Of a stretch of 64,000 nucleotides of DNA, positions 15,633-23,996 are shown in pieces. Position 1 is the stretch's first letter; each line of letters begins with the position of its first letter. A program made the translations under genes and the position numbers. Under the pieces are notes generated by a model. It was not told the DNA's origin. It saw nothing but the letters and a program-made list of their open reading frames with translations, and did not search any database. The DNA is from Streptomyces sp. PT12. GTDB lineage: Bacteria; Actinomycetota; Actinomycetes; Streptomycetales; Streptomycetaceae. Where the stretch lies: positions 1 to 64,000 of the forward strand of contig NZ_QEST01000023.1 of the NCBI RefSeq assembly GCF_003311645.1, written 5' to 3'.

Positions 15633-16895
15633 GTGAAGCGCAAGCTGATCGCTGCCGTCGGCGCGGCGGCCCTGACGGCCACGATGGCCGCCTGCGGCTC
15701 CGACGACAGCAGCGACGGGGGCGGCGGCAGCGCCGACTCCATCACCGTATGGTTGATGAGCGGCTCGGCACCAGATCCCTGGGTTGAGGAGCTCAACGCC
15801 GCTTTCGAGGAAGAGCACGGCGTCGAGGTCAATGTCGAGATCCAGCAGTGGGAGGGCATCCAGGACCGCCTGACCACGGCCCTGTCCGAGGACGGCACGG
15901 TCGATGTCCTGGAGCTGGGGAACACCCAGGCCGTCGGATACGCCAACACCGGCGGCCTCGCCGACCTCAGCGAGCTGTCCGACGAGCCCTGGACCGAGAG
16001 CATGCTCGAGTCGGCCGTGGTCGACGACACGTTGTACTCGATCCCGTGGTACGGCGCGAACCGAGTCGTCGTCTACGACCGGAGCATCTGGGCCGAGGCC
16101 GGGGCCGAGGTCCCGACCACGCGGGAGGAGTGGATCGAGGCCCTTGAGCTGATCGACGAGAACACCGAGGCCGAGCCCATCTACCTGCCGGGCCAGACCT
16201 ACTACGTCATGGGCGGCTTCGTCGCGGACGAGGGCGGCGCGTTCGCCGCGCAGAACGGCGACGAGTGGGAGGGCACCCTCAACACCCCCGAGGTCGAGGC
16301 GGGCCTCGGCTTCTACGGTGAGCTCCAGGAGTTCTCCGACGCCCCGACCGACATCGACGAGGGCGAGCCGCAGCAGTCGACGGACGTCGTGCCGAACGGC
16401 GACGTGGCGAGCTGGATCGGCCTGCCCTGGGAGGTCGTCAACGCCACGACCGCCATCGAGGAGGCGGGCGGCGAGGCCGACTGGGGCTTCTTCCCCGTGC
16501 CGGGCAAGACCGCCGACGAGCTCGGCCATGTCTTCCTCGGCGGCTCGAACCTCGCCGTCGCCGAGCGCGCGGGCGACCAGGAGCTGGCCCGCGCCTGGCT
16601 CGCGATGGCCACGTCGCAGGAGTGGTCGCAGAGGTTCAACGACGCCATGGAGGGCACCGTCGTGCCCAACCGCTCCGACGTGACCGCCGAGCCGGCCGCC
16701 GACACCTTCGCCGAGGCCATGGTCGCCTCAGCGGACGTCGGCTTCCTCCCGCCGCTCACCCCCGGATGGGCCAACGTCGAGGTCGAGCCCAACCCGATCA
16801 AGGACCTGATGACCAAGGTCCTCAACGGCGAGGACTTCAGCTCGGTGGCCGAAGAGGCCGATACAGAGATGACCACCCGCCTCAACCGCGAATAG
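15633..16895 (+). CDS. dasA: N,N'-diacetylchitobiose-binding lipoprotein DasA
   Basis: The protein has 420 residues and is the solute-binding component of an ABC importer for chitin-derived chitobiose/GlcNAc. The N terminus MKRKLIAAVGAAALTATMAACG is a lipoprotein signal with the lipidated Cys in TMAACG. The rest is a two-lobed extracellular solute-binding protein family 1 fold (DSITVWLMSGSAPDPWVEEL, then hinge and LPWEVVNATTAIEEAGG). The GTG start at 15633 is chosen because a GGAGGAGGG ribosome site ends four bases before it; an upstream in-frame start would place that site inside the gene. It heads dasABC plus two catabolic genes and is controlled by the two dre sites. Confidence 0.94.
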   Translation: MKRKLIAAVGAAALTATMAACGSDDSSDGGGGSADSITVWLMSGSAPDPWVEELNAAFEEEHGVEVNVEIQQWEGIQDRLTTALSEDGTVDVLELGNTQAVGYANTGGLADLSELSDEPWTESMLESAVVDDTLYSIPWYGANRVVVYDRSIWAEAGAEVPTTREEWIEALELIDENTEAEPIYLPGQTYYVMGGFVADEGGAFAAQNGDEWEGTLNTPEVEAGLGFYGELQEFSDAPTDIDEGEPQQSTDVVPNGDVASWIGLPWEVVNATTAIEEAGGEADWGFFPVPGKTADELGHVFLGGSNLAVAERAGDQELARAWLAMATSQEWSQRFNDAMEGTVVPNRSDVTAEPAADTFAEAMVASADVGFLPPLTPGWANVEVEPNPIKDLMTKVLNGEDFSSVAEEADTEMTTRLNRE

Positions 16896-16906
16896 CCCGC
16901 GCAATC

Positions 16907-16935
16907 GGGGTGCCGCCGGTCACCGGCGGCACCCC
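16907..16935 (+). terminator. Intercistronic hairpin between dasA and dasB
   Basis: A perfect 13-bp stem (GGGGTGCCGCCGG and its complement) with a TCA loop sits 11 bases after dasA. Such hairpins after the binding-protein gene usually protect or partly terminate the message so that the binding protein is made in excess over the permeases. Confidence 0.8.
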
Positions 16936-16961
16936 TTCTCCGCCTGTGAGGGACGACACGC

Positions 16962-17936
16962 ATGACCGTGCACATCGAGGACGCACCGCCCGATCTTTCC
17001 GGCGCCACGTCCAAGGGCCCGCCCAAGCGGCGGACCGGCCGCAGGCTCCCCACCGGCTGGGTGCCGTACCTGCTGATCCTGCCGTCGATCGCCGCCCTGG
17101 TCGCCGTGCTCGGCTGGGCCCTCCTCCAGAATCTGATCATCTCCTTCCAGGAGTTCGGCCGCCGTCAGCTGATCTCAAGAACCACCGAGTGGACCGGGCT
17201 CGACAACTACCGGACCATCCTGGAGGACCAGCGGTTCTGGGACTCGGTCGTCCGCACGTTCTTCTTCATGGCGTCCAACGTCGTGCTGATCATGGCGCTC
17301 GGCACCCTGATCGGCCTCCTGCTCTACGCCCTGGGCAAGAGGATGCGGCTGCTCCTCTCGATCAGCCTCGTCGCGGCCTGGGCCATGCCGGTCACCGCGT
17401 CGACCACCGTCTTCCGCTGGCTGTTCGACCAGCAGCTCGGCGTCGTCAACTGGGCGCTGAGCAGCGTCGGCTTCTCCTCCTACGAGGAGCACAACTGGTT
17501 CGGCAGCGGCACCTCCACGCTGGCCATTGTGACGATCCTCATCGTCTGGGCCTCGGTGCCCTTCGTGGCGCTCAACCTCTACGCGGGCCTGACCACCGTC
17601 AGCGGTGAGATCTTCGAGGCCGCGCGCATGGACGGCGCGTCCAACTGGCGGATCTTCTGGTCCATCCTCGCGCCGATTATGAGGCCGTTCTTCATGATCA
17701 CGACCTTCTTGGAGATCATCTGGGTCTTCAAGGCGTTCACCCAGATCTACGCGCTGAACGCCGGCGGGCCCAACCGCGAGTCCGAGACGCTGCCGGTCAT
17801 GGCCTATGTCGAGGGCATGAGCCAGAGCCAGTACGGAAGCGCCGCCGCGATCTCCGTGCTGACCCTCGTGATCCTCCTGGTCGCCATGTCGTTCTACTTC
17901 CGGCTGATCTTCAAGCAGGAGAGGGAGCAACTGTGA
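16962..17936 (+). CDS. dasB: Chitobiose ABC transporter permease DasB
   Basis: The protein has 324 residues with six predicted membrane segments, starting at about residue 38 (WVPYLLILPSIAALVAVLG). The EAA loop that contacts the shared ATPase reads EIFEAARMDGASNWRIF, near residue 215. With DasA and DasC it forms the chitobiose importer; the ATPase is expected to be the unlinked MsiK, since no ATPase gene is present here. The ATG is at 16962 and the stop overlaps the dasC start by four bases. Confidence 0.93.
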   Translation: MTVHIEDAPPDLSGATSKGPPKRRTGRRLPTGWVPYLLILPSIAALVAVLGWALLQNLIISFQEFGRRQLISRTTEWTGLDNYRTILEDQRFWDSVVRTFFFMASNVVLIMALGTLIGLLLYALGKRMRLLLSISLVAAWAMPVTASTTVFRWLFDQQLGVVNWALSSVGFSSYEEHNWFGSGTSTLAIVTILIVWASVPFVALNLYAGLTTVSGEIFEAARMDGASNWRIFWSILAPIMRPFFMITTFLEIIWVFKAFTQIYALNAGGPNRESETLPVMAYVEGMSQSQYGSAAAISVLTLVILLVAMSFYFRLIFKQEREQL

Positions 17937-18754
17937 GGAACGCCAGGAAGCTCTGGCTCAACGGCACGGCGGTCATCCTGTCGGCGCTGTTCCTTTTCCC
18001 CGTGTACTGGATGTTCTCGACGTCCTTCAAGAGCAGCACCGAGGTGCTGAGCGAGGACCCCGTCTTCCTGTTCACCCCGACGTTCGACCACTACGAGACG
18101 GCCACCGCCGTCGAGCTCTTCTGGACGTATGTCGGCAACAGCTTCGTCGTGACCATCGGCGCCGTCCTGCTCGCCCTCCTGGTCGCGCTCGCCGCGAGCT
18201 ACGCCATCGCCCGCATGAACTTCCGCGGGCGGCGCGGCATGGTGCTGGCCGTGATGATGGCCCAGATGGCGCCCTGGGAAATCCTGATCATCGTGGTGTA
18301 CCTCAACGCCCGCGACCTGGAGATGCTCAACAGCCTGCTCACCCTGACGCTCATCTACTTCGTCATGGCCCTGCCCTTCAGCATCTGGACCCTGCGCGGC
18401 TTCATCGCCGCGGTGCCCAAGGAGCTCGAGGAGTCCGCCATGATCGACGGCTGCAACCGCGCCCAGGCGTTCTTCCGCGTCATCTTCCCGCTGCTCGCCC
18501 CCGGCCTGATGGCCACGTCGCTGTTCGGCTTCATCAGCGCCTGGAACGAGTACGCCATGGTCCTCGTGCTCAACAAGGACCCCGAGGCGGCCACCCTTCC
18601 CCTGTGGCTCACCCAGTTCCAGACGAACTTCGGCAACGACTGGGGGGCCACCATGGCGGCCTCCTCCATGTTCACCGTCCCTGTGCTGATCGTCTTCGTC
18701 CTCCTCCAGCGTCGGGTCACCGGCGGCCTCGCCGCGGGTGCCGTGAAGGGATAG
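17933..18754 (+). CDS. dasC: Chitobiose ABC transporter permease DasC
   Basis: The protein has 273 residues with six membrane segments and the EAA loop in VPKELEESAMIDGCNRAQAF (near 155-175). It is the second inner-membrane permease of the DasABC importer. The GTG start overlaps the dasB stop (GTGA), so translation is coupled. The next gene begins eight bases after its stop, which points to a single transcript reaching the intracellular hydrolase. Confidence 0.93.
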   Translation: MRNARKLWLNGTAVILSALFLFPVYWMFSTSFKSSTEVLSEDPVFLFTPTFDHYETATAVELFWTYVGNSFVVTIGAVLLALLVALAASYAIARMNFRGRRGMVLAVMMAQMAPWEILIIVVYLNARDLEMLNSLLTLTLIYFVMALPFSIWTLRGFIAAVPKELEESAMIDGCNRAQAFFRVIFPLLAPGLMATSLFGFISAWNEYAMVLVLNKDPEAATLPLWLTQFQTNFGNDWGATMAASSMFTVPVLIVFVLLQRRVTGGLAAGAVKG

Positions 18755-18762
18755 CGCTCCGC

Positions 18763-20313
18763 ATGACGACCGCCGTACGCGACTCGGACACCGTGACCAG
18801 GGACGCCCTCGCCGTCCTCCAGCCGACCTTCGACGGAACGACCTCCCTCCCCGCGTGGCTGCCGCGCCAGCTGGAGAACGGCATGACCGGCGTCGGCCTC
18901 TTCGGCCGCAACGTCGTCTCGCCCGAGCAGCTGGCCGGGCTCACCGGGCGGCTGCGCGCCGCCAAGCCCGATGTGCTGATCGCCATCGACGAGGAGGGCG
19001 GCGACGTCACCCGCCTCGAGGTGCACGGCGGCTCGTCCTTCCCCGGGAACCACGCCCTGGGCAGCGTCGACGACCCCGAACTGACCCGCGACGTCGCCGC
19101 CGCCCTCGGCCGCCGCCTGGCCGCCTGCGGCATCAACCTCAACTGGGCGCCATCCGCCGACATCAACACCGATCCCGACAACCCCGTCATCGGCGTCCGC
19201 TCCTTCGGCGACGACCCCGCGCTGGTCGCCCGCCACACCGTCGCCTATGTCGAGGGCCTTCAGAGCGCGGGCGTCGCCGCCTGCGTCAAGCACTTCCCCG
19301 GGCACGGCAACACCAACGTGGACTCCCACCACGCCCTGCCCCGCATCGACATCGACCTCGCGACCCTCCACGAGCGCGAACTCGTGCCGTTCAAGGCGGC
19401 GATAGCGGCGGGCACCCGCTGCGTGATGAGCGCGCACATCCTCCTTCCCGCGCTCGACGGCGAGCGCCCCGGCACCCTGAGCCCCGCCGTCCTCACGGGG
19501 CTGCTGCGCGCCCCCGCCGCCGACGGCGGCCTCGGCTACCAGGGCCTGATCTTCACCGACGCCATCGAGATGCGCGCCGTCGCCGACACCTACGGCCTCG
19601 ACCACGGCTGCGTCCTGGCCATCGCCGCGGGCGCCGACGCCCTCTGCATCGGCGGCACCCCGTCCGACGAGGACGAGGTCCTCCGGCTGCGCGACGCCCT
19701 CGTGAACGCCGTCCACACGGGCGAGCTCCCCGAGGAGCGCCTGCACGACGCGGCCGAGCGCGTCAGGGCCCTGGCCCGCTGGGCCGCCGAGTCGGCCGAC
19801 CCCGGCGCGGCCTCCGCGGCCGACGGGCCGATCGGCCTCGCGGCGGCCCGCCGCGCCCTGGTGGTCAGCACCCCGCCAGGCGCCCCCGCGCACCGGCCGC
19901 TCACCTCTCCCGCCTATGTCGCCTCCTTCCCCCCCGTCGCCAACATCGCCGTGGGCAACCAGACCCCCTGGGGCGTGGCCGCCGAGCTGGAGCGGCTGCT
20001 GCCCGGCACCGAGGGCGGCAGCCACACCCGGGCCGACGCGGACCGCGCGGGCCCCGAAGGACTGGCCGCCGAGGTGCTCGCCGCCGCCGGGGACCGCCCG
20101 GTGGTCGCCGTGGTCCGCGACGTCCACCGCCACCCCTGGATGGCCCAGACCCTGGACGCGCTGCTCGCCGCCCGCCCCACCACCGTCGTGGTGGAGATGG
20201 GCGTCCCGCACGCCCCGCCCTCGGGCGCCACGCACATCGCGACCCATGGCGCCGCCCGTGTCTGCGGCCTGGCCGCCGCCGAGGTCATCGCGGGCGCCGC
20301 CCCCACCGACTGA
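18763..20313 (+). CDS. dasD: GH3 beta-N-acetylglucosaminidase (DasD-type)
   Basis: The protein has 516 residues. It has no signal peptide, so it probably hydrolyses imported chitobiose to GlcNAc in the cytoplasm. The GH3 N-terminal barrel contains IAIDEEGGDVTRL and the NagZ-type motif KHFPGHGNTNVDSHHALP; the Asp/His dyad in that loop serves as acid/base in this subfamily. The catalytic nucleophile Asp is expected in LIFTDAIEMRAV (near 268). The C-terminal 150 residues form the GH3 C domain. The start ATG 18763 is chosen because it follows dasC by eight bases; the longer open frame upstream overlaps dasC and is shadow. The name follows the dasD gene at the same position in S. coelicolor. Confidence 0.88.
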   Translation: MTTAVRDSDTVTRDALAVLQPTFDGTTSLPAWLPRQLENGMTGVGLFGRNVVSPEQLAGLTGRLRAAKPDVLIAIDEEGGDVTRLEVHGGSSFPGNHALGSVDDPELTRDVAAALGRRLAACGINLNWAPSADINTDPDNPVIGVRSFGDDPALVARHTVAYVEGLQSAGVAACVKHFPGHGNTNVDSHHALPRIDIDLATLHERELVPFKAAIAAGTRCVMSAHILLPALDGERPGTLSPAVLTGLLRAPAADGGLGYQGLIFTDAIEMRAVADTYGLDHGCVLAIAAGADALCIGGTPSDEDEVLRLRDALVNAVHTGELPEERLHDAAERVRALARWAAESADPGAASAADGPIGLAAARRALVVSTPPGAPAHRPLTSPAYVASFPPVANIAVGNQTPWGVAAELERLLPGTEGGSHTRADADRAGPEGLAAEVLAAAGDRPVVAVVRDVHRHPWMAQTLDALLAARPTTVVVEMGVPHAPPSGATHIATHGAARVCGLAAAEVIAGAAPTD

Positions 20314-20348
20314 CCGAGCCACGCGACACCCCAGGGAGGGACCCCTCG

Positions 20349-21410
20349 ATGTCCGCCACGTCCTCCGTGCGGCCCGGCCATGTGATGTCAGGAGAGATGG
20401 CCGAGCAGCCCGCGGTGCTGCGCCGCCTCCTGGACGAGGGCGCGGCCCCGATCCGCGCCGTCGCCGAGCGGATCGCCGCCCGGCAGCCCCGCTTCGTCCT
20501 GCTGACGGGCCGCGGCACCTCGGACAACGCCGCGCTGTACGCCAAGTACCTGCTGGAGATTCAGCTGGGCAAGCCGTGCGGCCTCACCTCCATGTCCACC
20601 ACCACCGCCTACGAGGCCAAGCCCGACCTGACGGACTGCCTGGTCATCGCCGTCAGCCAGTCGGGCGGCTCGCCCGACCTGGTGGCCTCCACCACCACCG
20701 CGCGCGAGGCAGGGGCGACCACGCTCGCCGTCACCAACAACCCCGACTCGCCGCTGGCGCTGGCCAGTGAGTTCCACGTCGACGTGCTCGCCGGGCCCGA
20801 GAAGGCGCTGCCCGCCACCAAGACCTACACCGCCGAACTCCTCGCGCTCTACCTCTTCGTGGAGGGCCTGCGCGGCGGGGACGGGGCAGGCGCGGCCCAC
20901 CGGCTCCCCGCGCTGGCCGAGGGGATCCTGGCCCGCCAGGAGGAGATCCGCCAGCTGGCGGCCCGGTACCGCTTCGCCGAGCGCATGGTCCTCACCTCAC
21001 GCGGCTACGGCTATCCCACGGCCAAGGAGGCCGCCCTCAAGCTGATGGAGACCAGCTACATCCCCGCCCTCTCCTACTCGGGAGCCGACCTGCTGCACGG
21101 ACCGCTTGCGATGGTCGACAACGTCTCCCCCGTGATCGCGATCGTCACCGAAGGGCGCGGTGGCAGGGCCCTCCAGCCGGTGCTCGACCGCCTGCGCGAC
21201 CGGGGCGCCGACCTCGTGGTCTTCGGCCCGAAGTCCCAGGTCGACGCGGCCTCTGCGGGATTCGTCCTGCCCACCGACGGCGTGCCGGAGGAGCTTCAGC
21301 CGATCCTGGAGATCATCCCGCTCCAGCTGCTCGCCTACGAGGTGACCCTCGCCAGGGGCCAGGACCCCGACGCTCCCCGCGCGCTCGCCAAGGTCACCGA
21401 GACGCGCTGA
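20349..21410 (+). CDS. Two-SIS-domain glucosamine-6-phosphate deaminase-like protein
   Basis: The protein has 353 residues. It lacks the glutamine amidotransferase domain of GlmS and consists of two SIS sugar-isomerase domains (LLTGRGTSDNAALYAKYLLE with VIAVSQSGGSPDLVAST; MVLTSRGYGYPTAKEAALKL in the second). That layout fits NagB-II/AgaS-type enzymes that convert glucosamine-6-phosphate to fructose-6-phosphate plus ammonia. The operon position behind the GlcNAc-releasing hydrolase supports this. In S. coelicolor the gene here is, to my memory, a classical NagB, so this may be a non-homologous replacement. The start has an AGGGAGGGA ribosome site. The stop lies inside a 24-bp tandem duplication. 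Confidence 0.85.
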   Translation: MSATSSVRPGHVMSGEMAEQPAVLRRLLDEGAAPIRAVAERIAARQPRFVLLTGRGTSDNAALYAKYLLEIQLGKPCGLTSMSTTTAYEAKPDLTDCLVIAVSQSGGSPDLVASTTTAREAGATTLAVTNNPDSPLALASEFHVDVLAGPEKALPATKTYTAELLALYLFVEGLRGGDGAGAAHRLPALAEGILARQEEIRQLAARYRFAERMVLTSRGYGYPTAKEAALKLMETSYIPALSYSGADLLHGPLAMVDNVSPVIAIVTEGRGGRALQPVLDRLRDRGADLVVFGPKSQVDAASAGFVLPTDGVPEELQPILEIIPLQLLAYEVTLARGQDPDAPRALAKVTETR

Positions 21411-21454
21411 CCGAGGGACGCGGGCGTTGCCTGACCGAGGGGCGCGGGCGTTAC
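21407..21454 (+). repeat. 24-bp tandem duplication covering the SIS-gene stop codon
   Basis: Two adjacent 24-base units (21407-21430 and 21431-21454) differ at two positions. The first contains the TGA of the upstream gene. It resembles the stop-codon repeat after def. Confidence 0.85.
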
Positions 21455-21564
21455 CCACGGGCCGCGGCGCCGGGGAGGGACCCTCAACCCTCTCGGCACC
21501 GCAGCCCGGAGCACTGCGGGCCACCGGCGCCGTCAGGGCAGAGAGCGCCGCCGGCCGCGCTCCA

Positions 21565-21584
21565 CCCGCCCGTCTCCGGGCGGG
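21565..21584 (+). terminator. Hairpin downstream of the das operon
   Basis: CCCGCCCG and CGGGCGGG pair over a TCTC loop in the 286-base gap before the histidine kinase gene. It is short but perfect. Apart from the tandem duplication and a candidate promoter near 21684, I see nothing else in this gap. Confidence 0.5.
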
Positions 21585-21696
21585 CAGAAGTCCGCGGGCC
21601 ACCCATTCTCACCCCCGCCCCGCCCGCCTGTCCATGCTCGGGCGTGCGGGGAGCGGGCCCGGGGCCCTGTCGGAGGGCGCCGGTAAGCTCGCACGT

Positions 21697-23196
21697 GTGC
21701 CCTCCATGAACGATCTCGTGCGCCTGCACACCAGCCTCGGGGAACGCGACCTCGAGTGGCTGCACCTGCTCGTCTCCGAGTGGCAGCTTCTCTCCGACCT
21801 CTCGTTCGCCGACCTCGTCCTCTGGCTGCCCACGAGCGACGGCACGCGCTATGTCTCGGTCGCCCAGATGCGGCCCAACACCGGCCCCACGTCGTACCAG
21901 GACGACATGGTCGGCCACCTCGTCCCGCGCGGCCGCCGCCCCCTCCTCGACGTCGCCCTCGACGAGGGCCGCATCGTCCGCGAGGGCGACCCCGAGTGGC
22001 GCGAGGAGGTGCCCGTGCGCGTCGAGTCCATCCCGGTGCGCCGCGAGGGCCGCGTGCTCGGCGTCATCGCGCGCAACACCAACCTCCTGACCGTGCGCAC
22101 CCCCAGCCGCCTCGAGCTGACCTATCTCCAGAGCGCGTCCGACCTGGCGCAGATGATCGCGGGCGGCGCGTTCCCCTTCCCCGGGCAGCAGGGCGGCATG
22201 GACCGCGCGCCGCGCGTCGGCGACGGCTTCATCCGCCTGGACGCCGACGGCGTCGTGCAGTACGCCAGCCCCAACGCCCTGTCCGCGTACCACAGGTTGG
22301 GCCTGGCCGCCGATCTGGTGGGCCTGCCGCTTGGCCCGCTCACCGCCGAGCTCGCCCCGACGCGCGGCCCGGTCGACGAGTCGCTGGTCAAGCTGGCCAG
22401 CGGCTGGGCGCCGCGGGAGGCCGAGATCGAGGGCACCGACTGCGTCATCCAGCTGCGCGCGATCCCGCTCAAGCCCAAGGGGCGGCGCATCGGTTCGCTC
22501 ATGCTGCTCCGCGACGTGACCGAGCTGCGGCGCAGGGAGCGGGAGTTGATGACGAAGGACGCCACCATCCGGGAGATCCACCACCGGGTGAAGAACAACC
22601 TCCAGACGGTCGCCGCCCTGCTGCGCCTCCAGTCCCGCCGCATCGGCGCGACCGGCGACAGCAGCGCGCGGGCCGCGCTCGACGAGGCGGTGCGCCGCGT
22701 CGGCTCGATCGCCATCGTCCACGAGACCCTTTCCCAGAACCTGGACGAGCGCGTCGAGTTCGACGAGATCGCCGACCGCGTCATCGCCATGGTCACCGAG
22801 CTGGCCCCCGACGGCAGGGTCACGGGGCGCCGCGTCGGCAGGTTCGGCATCCTGGACGCCGAGACCGCGACGCCGCTCTCCATGGTGCTCACCGAGATCC
22901 TTCAGAACGCCCTCGAGCACGCCTTCCCCACCGGCGAGCGCGGCTCCATCGAGGTGGGCGCGGGCCGCGCGGGGGGCGCCAGGGCGGAGGAGACCCTGCT
23001 GGTCACCGTGCAGGACGACGGGCGCGGCCTGCCGCCCGGGTTCGACCCACACGCCGACGGCAGCCTGGGCCTCCAGATCGTGCGCACGCTTGTGGAGGGC
23101 GAGTTGGGGGGGCGTTTCGACATGGTCACGAGGGAGGAGGGCGGCACCCGCGTGGTGCTCGACGTGCCGCTCGCCCGGCACGCGCAGAAGCGCTGA
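21697..23196 (+). CDS. PdtaS-like sensor histidine kinase (GAF/PAS, HisKA_2)
   Basis: The protein has 499 residues and is soluble. The N-terminal about 150 residues are a GAF-like domain (HLLVSEWQLLSDLSFADLVL, PRGRRPLLDVALDEG). A PAS-like domain follows (FIRLDADGVVQYASPNALSA, ending MLLRDVTELRRRE), then a HisKA_2-type dimerisation helix with the phospho-acceptor in REIHHRVKNNLQTVAALLRL (near 297) and an HATPase domain (LTEILQNALEHAF, DDGRGLPPG, SLGLQIVRTLV). This is the layout of mycobacterial PdtaS, which phosphorylates an RNA-binding ANTAR regulator; that partner is not in the window. GTG 21697 lies seven bases after TAAGCT, suggesting a leaderless start; ATG 21706 is the alternative. Confidence 0.88.
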   Translation: MPSMNDLVRLHTSLGERDLEWLHLLVSEWQLLSDLSFADLVLWLPTSDGTRYVSVAQMRPNTGPTSYQDDMVGHLVPRGRRPLLDVALDEGRIVREGDPEWREEVPVRVESIPVRREGRVLGVIARNTNLLTVRTPSRLELTYLQSASDLAQMIAGGAFPFPGQQGGMDRAPRVGDGFIRLDADGVVQYASPNALSAYHRLGLAADLVGLPLGPLTAELAPTRGPVDESLVKLASGWAPREAEIEGTDCVIQLRAIPLKPKGRRIGSLMLLRDVTELRRRERELMTKDATIREIHHRVKNNLQTVAALLRLQSRRIGATGDSSARAALDEAVRRVGSIAIVHETLSQNLDERVEFDEIADRVIAMVTELAPDGRVTGRRVGRFGILDAETATPLSMVLTEILQNALEHAFPTGERGSIEVGAGRAGGARAEETLLVTVQDDGRGLPPGFDPHADGSLGLQIVRTLVEGELGGRFDMVTREEGGTRVVLDVPLARHAQKR

Positions 23197-23272
23197 GCGG
23201 TCAACGCGCCCCCCGGGGACGCCCAGTCGCCCCCCGCCGCGGTCGCCCCCGCGCGGGAGGCCGCGCACGCAA

Positions 23273-23312
23273 GAGCCCCGGTCCGCGATGACGTGTCGCG
23301 GGACCGGGGCTC
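23273..23312. terminator. Bidirectional terminator between the histidine kinase gene and wblE
   Basis: A 16 to 17-bp stem with one bulged C (GAGCCCCGGTCC-GCGA arms) separates the convergent genes. Confidence 0.8.
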
Positions 23313-23411
23313 GACGCTTTCGCGGTGGCACCGTGGGTGCTGCGCGTTGCTGCGGCTCGGGGGCAGCGGGGGCGGCGTCTTACGGGCGGGCGGGGGTGCT
23401 CCCTGAAGGGG

Positions 23412-23669
23412 TCAGGCAGTGGCCTTCCGCGCGCGGTTGCGGGCGGCGCGGCGCTTCATGGCACGACGCTCGTCCTCGCTCATCCCGCCCCAGACGCCGG
23501 AGTCCTGGCCGGACTCGAGAGCCCACTGCAAGCACTGCTCCATGACGGGGCAGCGGCGGCAGACGGCCTTGGCTTCCTCGATTTGCAGCAGCGCAGGACC
23601 GGTGTTGCCGATGGGGAAGAAGAGCTCGGGGTCTTCCTCGCGGCAAACGGCGCTGTGACGCCAGTCCAT
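23412..23669 (-). CDS. wblE: WhiB-like iron-sulphur transcription factor WblE
   Basis: The protein has 85 residues. Wbl proteins bind a [4Fe-4S] cluster and contact the principal sigma factor. The four cluster ligands are Cys9, Cys37, Cys40 and Cys46 (VCRRCPVMEQC), followed by the GVWGG turn and a basic C terminus (RRAMKRRAARNRARKATA). Length and sequence match S. coelicolor WblE closely. The start MDWRHSAVC is preceded by GGAG on the minus strand; the longer frame upstream is not needed. It is related to WhiB1 of mycobacteria, an essential regulator. Confidence 0.95.
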   Translation of the reverse strand: MDWRHSAVCREEDPELFFPIGNTGPALLQIEEAKAVCRRCPVMEQCLQWALESGQDSGVWGGMSEDERRAMKRRAARNRARKATA

Positions 23670-23996
23670 GTCTGCTCCATCTCCTGCACGATTGCTTGTG
23701 AATGTGAACGCTTTCACGAATCCTCCGACAAGTCGAGCCTGGAACACCTCCCCCGCCGGAGCGGGGAGGGTCCGTACTGCGAGCCCGCAGGGGAAGATGG
23801 AGGATTCGGGCTCTCAAGGGGGCCGAGGTCTCAGCCGTCCCGATCGCCATGAAGAGACTCGCAAACCTCGGCTGCGGATACAACCCCTTCCGGGAAGTTT
23901 TTTTTGAATCCTTGGTGTCGCCTTGCTCACAGCCCTACTTCCGTCGGGTGGAGCCTGCGCTAAACGTTCGACTACAAGGACTTTCCGGGGTTCCGC
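23670..23996. other. Intergenic region upstream of wblE
   Basis: This is 327 bases without a gene, between the wblE start and the 3' end of the lipid kinase gene. It holds a GTGAACGCTTTCAC inverted repeat about 30 bases upstream of the wblE start, a GC-rich hairpin (CCTCCCC...GGGGAGG, about 23746-23769), and an AT-richer patch with a T8 run (near 23898). It should contain the wblE promoter, but I cannot assign the hexamers. Confidence 0.5.

Noticed and set aside
18355-20322. A 655-residue minus-strand frame opposite dasC and dasD
   Set aside because: Gly/Val/Arg-rich shadow; dasC and the GH3 gene on the plus strand have all family motifs.
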